A program made the translations under genes and the position numbers. This document shows, piece by piece, positions 1 through 7,102 of a stretch of DNA of 14,582 nt. The stretch's first letter is position 1. Every line of letters begins with the position of its first letter. The stretch is from Clostridiales bacterium UBA3758. Lineage in GTDB: Bacteria; Bacillota; Clostridia; Oscillospirales; Oscillospiraceae. Location: NCBI GenBank assembly GCA_002371675.1, contig DFGE01000018.1, positions 1 through 14,582 of the forward strand. The letters run 5' to 3'. The notes below the pieces were generated by a model. The model saw nothing but the letters and a program-made list of their open reading frames with translations, was not told where the DNA came from and did no database searches.

Positions 1-1
1 T

Positions 2-22
2 TCGCCATCATATAATCATTAT
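2..22. repeat. Left copy of a 21-bp terminal inverted repeat
   Basis: Positions 2-22 are the exact reverse complement of 14562-14582, the last bases of the window; identity stops at position 23. Read outward from either end the shared sequence contains ATGATTATATGATGGCGA. A perfect repeat at both extreme ends suggests the contig breaks at a multicopy sequence, with the repeat being the edge of a longer family copy. It could also be an assembly overlap artefact. Confidence 0.85.
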
Positions 23-48
23 TATACGCCATGCCGAGAAAAAAGCAA
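21..48 (-). promoter_or_regulatory. Possible outward-facing sigma-A promoter at the left edge
   Basis: On the minus strand TTGCTT (48-43) is followed after 16 bp by TATAAT (26-21), reading out of the window. The small stem GCAAG/CTTGC followed by a run of Ts on the same strand (about 57-38) could instead be a weak terminator. The gene served lies outside the window. Confidence 0.35.
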
Positions 49-186
49 GCCGCTTGCGGTCGATGCCGCGGCTGCGTCTTCTTCCCGGCAAGCAGCAGGG
101 ACTGTTGCAAGATGCGAAAACCCTGGCTGCATCGTAGGGGAGGGCCTTGCGCCCTCCCGGCTGCATCAAGCTGCAATATCGGCAAA

Positions 187-229
187 AATGTTCGGCGTAT
201 TCGTACAATCTGCGAATTCGCCGAACATT
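187..229. terminator. Long hairpin downstream of the serine dehydratase gene
   Basis: The arms AATGTTCGGCG (187-197) and CGCCGAACATT (219-229) pair perfectly over 11 bp. After one T-T mismatch, ATTCG (199-203) pairs with CGAAT (213-217) around a 9-nt loop. There is no strong T-run on either side, so it may be an intergenic repeat or mRNA-stabilising stem rather than a canonical terminator. Confidence 0.55.
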
Positions 230-349
230 CTTATGCGTATACTGTTGCGCCGCCGGGCGGGGCAGAGCCGCCGCCCCTGCGAACTCATTACGCGCTCATC
301 CTTATCTTGCAGCAGACCCTGTTATATCCTCTTTTTTCGGCGCGGCTGC

Positions 350-1579
350 TTATCCGCTGCGCCGGCCGCCGCGGCGCGCGAAGGCCGCGGCGATGCCGCC
401 CTCGGCGGTCTCGCGGTAGCGCTGGTTCATGTCCAACCCCGTGCGGTACATGCTCTTGATGACCATGTCGTAGCTGATACGGCGCGTGCCCTCGAGGAAG
501 AAGGCGAGGTTGGCGGAGTTGAGCGCGCGCATAGCCGCGACGGCGTTGCGCTCGATGCAGGGCACCTGCACCAGGCCGCAGATCGGGTCGCAGGTCAATC
601 CGAGGTGATGCTCCAGGGCGATCTCCGCGGAGTACTCGATCTGGTTGAGCTCATAGCCGAAGATATAGCCCGCGGCGGCCGCCGCCATCGCGCAGGCCAC
701 GCCGACCTCCGCCTGGCAGCCGCACTCCGCGCCGGAGACGGAGGCGTTTTTCTTGGCCAGCTCCCCGAAGAGCCCTGCCACGCCCAGCGCATGGATGATC
801 TGCTCGTCGGTGACCTTGCGCTTCTGCCGCAGATAGTACAGCACCGCGGGCAGCACGCCGCTCGCGCCGCAGGTGGGTGCGGTGACGATCACGCCGTTGT
901 CCGCGTTCTCCTCGCCGACGGCGAAGGCGTAGGAGCAGACCTTTTGGCACTCGAGCACCTCGGGGTGGGCAGTCTCCAGAACTTTATTGTAGAGGCGCTT
1001 GGCCTTGCGCTCGATCTTGAGCCCGCCGGGGAGAATACCTTCCTTGCTGAGTCCTGCCTCGACGGCGCGCTGCATGGTCTCCCAAACGGTGGCGAGATAC
1101 TCCCAGATCTCGTCCCCCTCGTTGATGCTGATGTACTCCACCAGGTCGATGTAGCGGTACTCGCAGAACTGCCGGATCTCCGCGAAGGAGTTCTCCAGAT
1201 AGATTTCCCCTTCATGCTTGTCCTCGCGCTCGCGCCCCTCAACGGCGATGTCGCCGCCCCCGATGCTGTACACCCGCATGCGCCCTGTCTCCTCTCCTCC
1301 GGCATAGGCGAAGAGGTCCATGGTGTTGGGGTGCTTCATGTTCTCGGGCTCCTCGGCGGAGAATTCCACCTCGGTGGGCAGCGGCTCCATGGCCGCCATG
1401 ATGGCTCTGTCGGTCCCGTGGCCCCTGCCGGTTTTGGAGAGGGAGCCGTAGAGCACCACGCGGAAGCGCTCCGCCTCGGGATGCTCCCCCCGGAAGAGGC
1501 GGGAGGCCGCCTCCGGCCCCATCGTATGCGAGCTGGACGGCCCGCGCCCGATCTTATAAATATCCCGGATAGATCTCAT
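350..1579 (-). CDS. sdaA: L-serine dehydratase (L-serine ammonia-lyase), iron-sulfur, single chain
   Basis: A 409-aa cytoplasmic enzyme that deaminates L-serine to pyruvate and ammonia using a [4Fe-4S] cluster. The N-terminal part has SSSHTMGP (about 15-22), the family signature of the beta domain. The C-terminal part has TAPTCGASGVLP (233-244) and cysteines C288, C330 and C341 in the spacing C-x41-C-x10-C expected for the cluster ligands, the last two in GLTCDPICGLVQVPC. The length is typical of the fused form, in which alpha and beta domains share one chain. The start at 1579 is chosen because a GGGGGAA ribosome site lies just upstream and MRSIRDIYKIG is the usual N-terminus; an in-frame start at 1636 would add 19 unconserved residues. 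It is divergently oriented from spoIVB and probably monocistronic. Assignment is firm. Confidence 0.95.
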   Translation of the reverse strand: MRSIRDIYKIGRGPSSSHTMGPEAASRLFRGEHPEAERFRVVLYGSLSKTGRGHGTDRAIMAAMEPLPTEVEFSAEEPENMKHPNTMDLFAYAGGEETGRMRVYSIGGGDIAVEGREREDKHEGEIYLENSFAEIRQFCEYRYIDLVEYISINEGDEIWEYLATVWETMQRAVEAGLSKEGILPGGLKIERKAKRLYNKVLETAHPEVLECQKVCSYAFAVGEENADNGVIVTAPTCGASGVLPAVLYYLRQKRKVTDEQIIHALGVAGLFGELAKKNASVSGAECGCQAEVGVACAMAAAAAGYIFGYELNQIEYSAEIALEHHLGLTCDPICGLVQVPCIERNAVAAMRALNSANLAFFLEGTRRISYDMVIKSMYRTGLDMNQRYRETAEGGIAAAFARRGGRRSG

Positions 1580-2024
1580 ATCTGTTCCCCCGTTGAGCTG
1601 TCGGTCGATTTGTCGATTTAATGGTTGCTCCCCCAATCAATTCTTGATTTTTGGGGCGCAATTTTGCCATGTTTCGCGGCTGCCCCGTCAAAGGACGAGC
1701 GAAACGGCAATCAAATCGTTATTGATATGCCATGGAAATGCTGCGTTTTGATGCAAGATTAAACTGGTATATAAATAACTTTATCATATCTCTGCGGGAA
1801 TTTCAATCGCCCGAACGCCGTATGCGTCAAAGAAAACTCGCATCCAGCTTTTTCCAATCTGCGTTTTCGGCGCTGCGGCGGCGCTCCGCCGCTCTGACGA
1901 AAACTGCCACCGCTAAATCGCAGCTCGGTGCGCATACTGCTCTTGTGCGACGCGCAGAGCGCGAGCGATTTCGCCGCGTTTTGCGCTTTATATAACAGAC
2001 AGTATGTGCGGGAGGGATTTTTTT
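1580..2024. other. Divergent intergenic region between sdaA and spoIVB
   Basis: About 445 bp without a convincing gene. It must contain promoters for both divergent genes. A G+C-rich hairpin lies at 1875-1892 (GCGGCGG, CGCT, CCGCCGC). A weak forespore-type -10 match, CATACTG (1933-1939), lies upstream of spoIVB, but its -35 region is poor. A TATAAC (1991-1996) close to the spoIVB ribosome site is another weak candidate. An 87-codon frame here has no ribosome site or recognisable sequence. Confidence 0.5.
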
Positions 2025-2948
2025 ATGAAAAGAAGCGGAACGGTGCTGCTCTGCTTTCTGCTGCTGGGCGGCGTGCTGAGCCCGTCGGCCGCGGCGCAGG
2101 AGCTCGCAGTGGGCGGGCAGGCCGTAGGGATCGAGATCGAGGCTGCGGGCGTGCTGGTGGCGGGCGTGTCGCACGTGCAGACCGCGGAGGGCGAGCGCAG
2201 CCCGGCGGAGGACGCGGGGCTCGAGGCCGGGGATTTCATCACGGCGGTGAACGGGGCGCCGCTGCGGGACGCCTCCGCCCTGCTCGAGGCGGTGACGGCC
2301 TCGGGCGGCGCGGAGCTGGCGCTTTCGGTGCAGCGCGGCGGGCGTGAGCTCTCCTTCCGCGTCACGCCTGCGTACTCGGCGGACGGCGCGTGGATGCTCG
2401 GGATGTGGCTGCGCGACCGCGTGAGCGGCGTCGGCACGCTCACCTTCTATGATCCGGTTACGGGCGTGTACGGCGCGCTCGGCCACGGGATCTCCGACGC
2501 GGACACCGGCGCGTCGATCCCGCTCTCTGCGGGCTCGATCCGCGAGGCGGAGATCGTCTCGGTGACGAAGGGCAGCGCGGGCGCGCCGGGCGAGCTCAAC
2601 GGACTCACGGAGGGCACGGCGAGCCTCGGCAGCGTCGAGCGCAACTGCCCCAGCGGCATCTACGGCCACCTCAACGGCGGCGCCGCCGGTGTGACGCGGG
2701 AGACGGGCGAGCTGCGCGTCGGCCCGGCGCAGATCCTCTGCACCTGCGAGGGGCGCGAGACGCGGGAGTACGCCGTGGAGATCAGCCGCATTTATCGCGA
2801 GGGCGGCAGCGAGCACGTCCTGCTCGAGGTGACCGATCCGGCGCTGCTCGCGCTCACGGGCGGCATCGTCCAGGGCATGAGCGGCAGCCCCATCCTGCAG
2901 GACGGCAAGCTCGTCGGCGCGGTGACGCATGTGTCAGTATCAACATGA
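2025..2948 (+). CDS. spoIVB: SpoIVB sporulation serine protease, 5' part, interrupted by an integrated element
   Basis: SpoIVB (peptidase family S55) is secreted from the forespore into the intermembrane space, where it cleaves SpoIVFA to trigger pro-sigma-K processing. This frame encodes 307 residues: an N-terminal hydrophobic anchor/signal (1-24), a PDZ domain (about 55-115) and the S55 domain. The proposed catalytic residues by family alignment are H154 in GALGHGISD, D271 in VTDP and S286 in GMSGSP. The frame follows the family up to AVTHV and then ends in element-derived SVST and a stop, instead of FVNDP and the conserved tail. The tail is at 13565-13646; joining the 14-bp repeats gives a 329-aa protein, shorter than the roughly 425 aa of B. 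subtilis. The start at 2025 has a GGAGGG site 8 nt upstream. Both halves look undamaged apart from the insertion. Confidence 0.93.
   Translation: MKRSGTVLLCFLLLGGVLSPSAAAQELAVGGQAVGIEIEAAGVLVAGVSHVQTAEGERSPAEDAGLEAGDFITAVNGAPLRDASALLEAVTASGGAELALSVQRGGRELSFRVTPAYSADGAWMLGMWLRDRVSGVGTLTFYDPVTGVYGALGHGISDADTGASIPLSAGSIREAEIVSVTKGSAGAPGELNGLTEGTASLGSVERNCPSGIYGHLNGGAAGVTRETGELRVGPAQILCTCEGRETREYAVEISRIYREGGSEHVLLEVTDPALLALTGGIVQGMSGSPILQDGKLVGAVTHVSVST
2919..2932 (+). repeat. attL core: left 14-bp direct repeat at the element boundary
   Basis: GCGGTGACGCATGT is identical to 13551-13564; the flanking bases differ on both sides. It encodes the conserved AVTHV of SpoIVB. The left half of the reconstructed attB, TGACG (2923-2927), lies 3 nt from GT (2931-2932). 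In the other half CGTCA (13568-13572) lies 3 nt after GT, which makes GT the likely crossover dinucleotide. Confidence 0.9.
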
Positions 2949-3024
2949 TACCCACCCAAAAACCAGGCGTTTCCTCACACGAATCGTACATAGTCACGGA
3001 AAAGCGAATAATTATGACGCGGAG

Positions 3025-3060
3025 ACAGAAGGTGCAATCCAATGAGGATGCACCTTCTGT
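3025..3060 (+). terminator. Strong hairpin just inside the left end of the element
   Basis: ACAGAAGGTGCA (3025-3036) pairs with TGCACCTTCTGT (3049-3060), a perfect 12-bp stem with a 12-nt loop. There is no T-run, so termination is uncertain. It lies between the truncated spoIVB frame and the element's first promoter and may insulate the two. Confidence 0.5.
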
Positions 3061-3158
3061 GTATTATAGAGGCTTGGGAATGATCTTTACAGGAGACTGC
3101 GAGATGATTGTATTGAAAAAAATGTCAGCAAAATAGATAGAAAATCAAACAATAATCG

Positions 3159-3187
3159 TTGCCTTTTCGAATATAATATGTTATACT
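3159..3187 (+). promoter_or_regulatory. Promoter of the XRE / ImmA-Fic operon
   Basis: TTGCCT (3159-3164), a 17-bp spacer and TATACT (3182-3187), about 36 bp upstream of the XRE start codon. A nearby TATAAT (3172-3177) is an alternative -10. The promoter is probably autoregulated by the XRE protein, by analogy with ImmR-type repressors. Confidence 0.65.
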
Positions 3188-3223
3188 AGTTCAGCTGCTG
3201 CGATATGTGAAGGAGTGATAACT

Positions 3224-3541
3224 GTGAAAGAATTGTCTGAAAGAATAAAAGCATATCGTAATAAACTTCATTTGTCTCAAGAATACGTCGCATCATTTTT
3301 AGGAATTAACAGAGCAGCAGTCACCCAAATAGAAGCAGGAAACAGGAAGGTTTCAGCGGAAGAATTGTCAAAGCTTAGCACTCTTTTTGGTATTACAGCA
3401 GATGAGTTGCTTAATGGAGCAGAATTAAGTGCTCCGGCAACCATGTTTGCAAGAAGCTTTGAGGGGCTGAGTGAAACTGACCAAGCTGAGATAATGAATC
3501 TCATTCGATTCAAAGAAATGCTGAAGGAACAGAGAAACTAA
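3224..3541 (+). CDS. XRE-family HTH repressor (ImmR-like)
   Basis: A 105-aa protein with a helix-turn-helix in the first 65 residues (LSQEYVASFLGINRAAVTQIEAG, with recognition helix around RAAVTQIE), followed by a short helical tail. It probably represses its own promoter and element functions. The GTG at 3224 is chosen as start because AAGGAG (3210-3215) lies 8 nt upstream; the GTG at 3215 would overlap that site. Its stop codon abuts the ATG of the next gene, which encodes an ImmA/IrrE metallopeptidase. In ICEBs1 the homologous pair ImmR/ImmA forms the switch in which ImmA cleaves the repressor and induces excision; the same logic is inferred here. The family call is firm, the target is inferred. 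Confidence 0.88.
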   Translation: MKELSERIKAYRNKLHLSQEYVASFLGINRAAVTQIEAGNRKVSAEELSKLSTLFGITADELLNGAELSAPATMFARSFEGLSETDQAEIMNLIRFKEMLKEQRN

Positions 3542-4897
3542 ATGAGTACGTTTAAGGGCCGGGCAAAAAGCTTTTATAATGCTGATACCATGGCGGCAGC
3601 ATATTTGAGAGAATATTTCCCGGATGCCAAAATTGAATATCCAATCAATCCTTTCCAGATGCTGAAAGACGAAGGAATTATTTTTTCTTTTCGCCCCTTT
3701 GGAAAGCTAGAAGGTGTTTATATTCCTGCTTCTCAAATGGACGATGTTCCATTAGTCGGCATCAACTTAAAACGACCCATTACTCGTCAGAGGTTTACTG
3801 CCGCTCATGAGCTCTGCCACCACTTTCGGGACTCCGAAAGCCAAGTTGTTTGCCCAATAGGTGATCGCAGTCCATCTGAAAGATTTGCAGATGATTTTGC
3901 TGCAGCCATTCTTATGCCTATAGGTGAACTACGGAGACTAGTTAATGAGAGAAAAGTAAACGGGTATGTGCCCTTTGAAGCCGTTCTTGAAATTGCAGAT
4001 TACTTTGGAGTTAGCTTCCAAGCCTGCCTTTTTCGAATCGCATATCGGCTTCATGCCATTAGCGGCGCAACCGATCCGGGATCTCTTAATCGTCGAATTA
4101 CCAAGTTTGCTCCTGATAAGAAGAGGCGCGAGCGGGGTATGTCGTCAAGGATACTGTATGAAGGGTTAATTGATTCTTTTGCCCAGAACCTTTCGTTTAC
4201 TCCCAGTGACTTTGCTAAAAACGTCTTCCAGAACAATTACATTTACAACGATAGTCGCATGGAAGGGCTTGATATATCCCTTGAAGCTGCTTCTGAGATT
4301 GTGACAGATTTGTATCACAAGAAGCAAGCGAGTAAGTATTGCCAAGAGAAAAATGAGGCGTTTTTATCAATAGCCGGTCACTACCAAATGTATGAGGCCA
4401 TTTTGGAAAGTCCTATCAAGGATCGCTGTTCCGTCTTTGATACATTTAGTCTAAACAAAGACCTGTTTTCCTGCTTCCCCTTTCCGGAATATGGAGGCCA
4501 AGTTCGAAAAACGGACACCCTTGTTATGGGCGCAAAATTTGATACTGTGGATCCAAACCAAATCTATCCCGAATTGATCAAAATCGATGGGGAGATAAAG
4601 CAGCATTTTTCTGAGGTTGTTCAAATGCCATTGAGCAAGTACCTCGAAAGAGTTTTTGAGTTTCACCATCGGTTAACTGTTATCCACCCGTTTGCGGACG
4701 GAAATGGTCGTACATTAAGAGCGTTTATGAATGTTATGCTTGTGCGAAGCAGGATCTGTCCACTTTATATAAAGTGTGAAGAAAAAGACGCATATTTTCA
4801 TGCACTTGAAATAGCCGATCTAACCGGTAACTATGATGAGTTGTATGAAGTGTTGTTCAAAGCTTTGCTTAGATCCCATTCTGAACTATGTGAATAA
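3542..4897 (+). CDS. ImmA/IrrE metallopeptidase fused to a Fic domain
   Basis: A 451-aa two-domain protein. Residues about 30-170 form an ImmA/IrrE (COG2856) zinc peptidase with HELCH (89-93) as the HExxH motif and the downstream helix ERFADDFAAAILMP (113-126) that usually supplies the third metal ligand. Residues about 210-445 form a Fic/Doc-type domain with the complete signature HPFADGNGR (382-390), whose His382 would catalyse AMP or other nucleotide transfer onto a target protein. An upstream DSRMEG (237-242) resembles the Fic inhibitory helix [S/T]xxxE[G/N] but has Asp at the S/T position. The gene starts directly after the stop of the XRE gene (TAA then ATG) and ends at a strong terminator, forming a two-gene operon. 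It could act as repressor protease, as a toxin, or as both; both domains look catalytically complete. Confidence 0.88.
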   Translation: MSTFKGRAKSFYNADTMAAAYLREYFPDAKIEYPINPFQMLKDEGIIFSFRPFGKLEGVYIPASQMDDVPLVGINLKRPITRQRFTAAHELCHHFRDSESQVVCPIGDRSPSERFADDFAAAILMPIGELRRLVNERKVNGYVPFEAVLEIADYFGVSFQACLFRIAYRLHAISGATDPGSLNRRITKFAPDKKRRERGMSSRILYEGLIDSFAQNLSFTPSDFAKNVFQNNYIYNDSRMEGLDISLEAASEIVTDLYHKKQASKYCQEKNEAFLSIAGHYQMYEAILESPIKDRCSVFDTFSLNKDLFSCFPFPEYGGQVRKTDTLVMGAKFDTVDPNQIYPELIKIDGEIKQHFSEVVQMPLSKYLERVFEFHHRLTVIHPFADGNGRTLRAFMNVMLVRSRICPLYIKCEEKDAYFHALEIADLTGNYDELYEVLFKALLRSHSELCE

Positions 4898-4907
4898 ACT
4901 TTCGTTA

Positions 4908-4943
4908 ACGATACCGGCACTTCCCTGCCGGTATCGTTTTTTT
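4908..4943 (+). terminator. Rho-independent terminator after the ImmA-Fic gene
   Basis: ACGATACCGGCA (4908-4919) pairs with TGCCGGTATCGT (4926-4937) around a CTTCCC loop, followed by an uninterrupted run of seven Ts. It is a textbook terminator 11 bp after the stop codon. Confidence 0.95.
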
Positions 4944-5034
4944 GATGGATTATAAAGCGCAAGCAGGTATCAATGTGATTCAATGAAGCCCACATAAGCT
5001 TATAAGAGTTAAGAAAAGCGAGAATACGGAAAAA

Positions 5035-5072
5035 GCAACAAGAGCGCGGCGGTTCCGCTGCGCTCTTGTTGC
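5035..5072 (+). promoter_or_regulatory. 13-bp hairpin in the leader of the repA-like gene
   Basis: GCAACAAGAGCGC (5035-5047) pairs perfectly with GCGCTCTTGTTGC (5060-5072); the 12-nt loop itself contains GCGG/CCGC. There is no T-run, and a ribosome site (GGGAGG) follows within 10 bp, so it may control translation or be a replication-origin or regulatory stem. Confidence 0.55.
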
Positions 5073-5087
5073 GTCTAGGGAGGTTAT

Positions 5088-5438
5088 ATGACAGACTTAC
5101 GCCCTCAGAGCGAGGGCTTTTCTTTTTACCGGATTCCCAAGCAGCTTGTCAAAGGGCGGGAATACCGCCCGCTGTCGCCTGCGGGAAAGCTCCTTTTCGG
5201 CCTGCTGCTCGACCGCGTGAGCCTGTCCGTAAAAAACGGCTGGCGGGACGGGGAGGGCCGTACATATGTGTATTACGCTGTCGCGGAGATCTGCGAGGAC
5301 TTCGGATGCAGCCGCGTCACAGCCGGAAAGCTGCTTTCGGAGCTAGAACGGATCGGGCTGATCGAGCGTAAAAAGCAGGGCCAGGGCAAGCCGGATCGGA
5401 TCTATGTCCTGCAATTTTGCGCTAAATCAGACATCTAG
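5088..5438 (+). CDS. RepA_N-type replication initiator, truncated
   Basis: A 116-aa protein matching the N-terminal winged-helix domain of RepA_N replication initiators found on plasmids and many Clostridia ICEs. It starts with the typical FSFYRIPKQL and LSPAGKLLFGLLLDR and continues with TYVYYAVAEICEDFGCSRVT and KLLSELERIGLIERKKQGQGKPDRIYV. Family proteins usually run to about 250-300 aa with a linker and a C-terminal domain; here a stop follows FCAKSDI. The DNA after the stop still reads like the family's linker in other frames. The start at 5088 has GGGAGG about 7 nt upstream. Binding to an origin may be retained, but loss of the C-terminal domain argues against autonomous replication. Confidence 0.85.
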   Translation: MTDLRPQSEGFSFYRIPKQLVKGREYRPLSPAGKLLFGLLLDRVSLSVKNGWRDGEGRTYVYYAVAEICEDFGCSRVTAGKLLSELERIGLIERKKQGQGKPDRIYVLQFCAKSDI

Positions 5439-5630
5439 ACTTCCCAAAAGGAAAATTCTAGACTTCCGGTTTCCCGAAGTCTGGAGGCTAAATAGTTTTA
5501 CATCAAGAAGTCAAAAACATATACCCTAATAAGAACGATAGAAAGAAACTGAGAGAATTATACTGAGTGATCTATCCATCTATCTATCAATCGTACTAAT
5601 CTCCGCGCCAAAACCCGAAGTCTGAGATCG
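5439..5630 (+). pseudogene. Decayed 3' linker of the repA-like gene
   Basis: After the repA stop, fragments typical of RepA_N linkers appear in shifted frames: TSRLPK near 5428, then EVKNIYPNKNDRKK near 5503, then ILSDLSIYLSIV near 5556. Several frameshifts and stops separate them, so the original longer repA appears to have decayed here. The homology is by eye and needs alignment with full-length relatives. Confidence 0.5.
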
Positions 5631-5660
5631 GAAATCTGTCTCATCGTGAGACAAGATTTC
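5631..5660. repeat. TGTCTCA-NNN-TGAGACA hairpin, copy 1 (degenerate)
   Basis: GAAATC, then TGTCTCA, TCG, TGAGACA, a bulged A and GATTTC. It shares its core with the hairpins at 8535-8565 and 11567-11587 but lacks the following T-run. It sits between the decayed repA tail and the end of the minus-strand cargo gene. Confidence 0.65.
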
Positions 5661-5688
5661 TCTGGGGACGAGGAAACTGACCGTTAGG

Positions 5689-6939
5689 TTAATACTTATA
5701 CAGGCCTTGCACATTCCAAGGTATGAGGTGCCATTCTCCGTTTTTTCTCCATGGAAGCGCTATTTTTTCAGATTTGTCTTGATACTCACTTCCAAACTCC
5801 AATTCCTCAGAAAATAGCTTTCCGTTTTCTTCCCAACTAGCTTGTACCAATATTCGAGTCATGGCGCATCCTCGCTCCTCTATTTCTTTGATCTCAAAGG
5901 AGCGGAAATTCTTTTGAGCAAACATTTTGCGGCATTCTCCGGCACGTTTCTTTTCGGATTGTTCGTAAGAGAAAAGTCTTTCAAGATGTGAAGAAAGGGC
6001 TCCGTAGTTTTTCGCTCGCCAAGCATCAAATGTTTTTATGACTGGAATCACATATTGATAGTCTGCGCAGTCTTCGATAGTCGGGATGGCAGGAATATCA
6101 GAGCCTACTATAACCTCTCGCCTTTGCCATCTGTTCATTTCTTCCCGATCTTTTGCTATTTCATTTAGAGCTTTAATAGATTCTGAAATAGGGGGTGGGT
6201 TGCATTCCTTCTCATATTCAGCTTTCCGCGTTTCCTCCGAACTTTTCATGTTCATCCAATCAGCCAGAGCGAACATGAGAGCAACGCATTTGCAAGAAAC
6301 AAACTCATTTCCATAGTTTAGGTCTCTGCCGTGAAGAATACCGTTCCTATAGGGAAGCCGGATTTCGTCATGATTAGTTTTGTTTCTTCCTTTATTGAAG
6401 ATACCTTTCATTTTTGTAAGGCTGTCCCCACATCCTACTATGCAATCCCACGCCGTTACATCGGTGCCTTCAGCAAAAAAGCCTTTACTCTTGGTAAAGT
6501 CATTTACTGCACCATCCATGATAATGAGGAAAAGGGGGACGCTGGCATAATATCTCCCGGCAAAATGTTCTTCGAAAGCCTTATTAATCAAATCATATCT
6601 TTGCATAAAAGGCTCGGCTTTGTTTTTTAGCCACGGAACAATATCTTTGACATCTGTTTTATAAAAATCAACCAAAACCTTTTCTCCTGCATCTGCGCCA
6701 GAGGTTTGATACTCTGCAATCGCCTTCTTCATCATGGGCAGATTCATGGAGTCATAGGAACACCACCCCAGATCAGAATAATAGCGATTGAACAACAAAA
6801 GCGTTTCTTCCAATTCTTTCATCCCTTTTTCCAACTCTTTAATTTTTTGCCGTTCTTTTTTAGGAAGCAGAAGGGAAACTAGTCGCATTATCTTGACGTC
6901 TTGCTTTAACTTGTTGAAAGTATGTAAATTGCTATCCAT
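5689..6939 (-). CDS. HEPN-like protein of unknown function (possible defence cargo)
   Basis: A 416-aa protein with no family I can name firmly. Around residues 130-220 it has a helical segment ending in LPYRNGILHGRDLNYGNE. R198-N-G-I-L-H203 fits the Rx4-6H motif that marks HEPN domains, many of which are ribonucleases in toxin, abortive-infection and CRISPR-linked systems. An N-terminal helical, lysine/glutamate-rich region (about 25-50) may be a coiled coil. The C-terminal third is rich in charged residues. No signal peptide or membrane span is evident, so it is probably cytoplasmic. It is the only element gene on the minus strand, has its own promoter and low G+C, which suggests separately acquired cargo. 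The start at 6939 has GGGAGAG 7 nt upstream. The HEPN assignment is an inference from one motif and its context. Confidence 0.6.
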   Translation of the reverse strand: MDSNLHTFNKLKQDVKIMRLVSLLLPKKERQKIKELEKGMKELEETLLLFNRYYSDLGWCSYDSMNLPMMKKAIAEYQTSGADAGEKVLVDFYKTDVKDIVPWLKNKAEPFMQRYDLINKAFEEHFAGRYYASVPLFLIIMDGAVNDFTKSKGFFAEGTDVTAWDCIVGCGDSLTKMKGIFNKGRNKTNHDEIRLPYRNGILHGRDLNYGNEFVSCKCVALMFALADWMNMKSSEETRKAEYEKECNPPPISESIKALNEIAKDREEMNRWQRREVIVGSDIPAIPTIEDCADYQYVIPVIKTFDAWRAKNYGALSSHLERLFSYEQSEKKRAGECRKMFAQKNFRSFEIKEIEERGCAMTRILVQASWEENGKLFSEELEFGSEYQDKSEKIALPWRKNGEWHLIPWNVQGLYKY

Positions 6940-7028
6940 GTCTTATCTCTCCCAATACAAAACCAGTCATAGAGTAGTGCTTCAGCAAAGAAGGCCCGTT
7001 AAGATACCGAAAATTGCTTTTCCTGAGC

Positions 7029-7057
7029 ATTATAAGCGTTTGTCGGAAGTTAATCAA
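7029..7057 (-). promoter_or_regulatory. Promoter of the HEPN-like gene
   Basis: On the minus strand TTGATT (7057-7052), a 17-bp spacer and TATAAT (7034-7029), about 90 bp upstream of the start codon. It is a good sigma-A match. Confidence 0.65.
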
Positions 7058-7102
7058 CATTTCGATTCGATGTGCGCAATGATATGGTAATTGCAGGTCC
7101 GG

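Larger units (their letters stand above)
1..349. other. Gene-free intergenic stretch with hairpins
   Basis: I see no convincing gene here; open frames lack ribosome binding sites and have arginine/proline-rich shadow composition. It holds two clear hairpins. One is at 138-158 (GGGAGGGC, 5-nt loop, GCCCTCCC); the other is at 187-229 and is listed separately. A G+C-rich inverted segment around 252-276 resembles the REP-like GGGCGGC...GCCGCCC repeat at 14449-14467. These lie downstream of the serine dehydratase gene. Confidence 0.6.

Noticed and set aside
188..1621. 477-codon plus-strand open frame
   Set aside because: It lies antisense to the firmly identified serine dehydratase, begins without a ribosome site and has no recognisable domain; a G+C-driven shadow.
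1827..2930. 367-codon minus-strand open frame over spoIVB
   Set aside because: Arginine/alanine-rich shadow of the spoIVB coding frame.
2945..3136. 63-codon frame at the left end of the element
   Set aside because: It spans the 12-bp-stem hairpin, has no ribosome site and no recognisable sequence.
3542..4897. Reading the ImmA-Fic gene as two genes joined by error
   Set aside because: The frame is continuous over 451 codons with even composition and an intact linker, so a true fusion is more likely.
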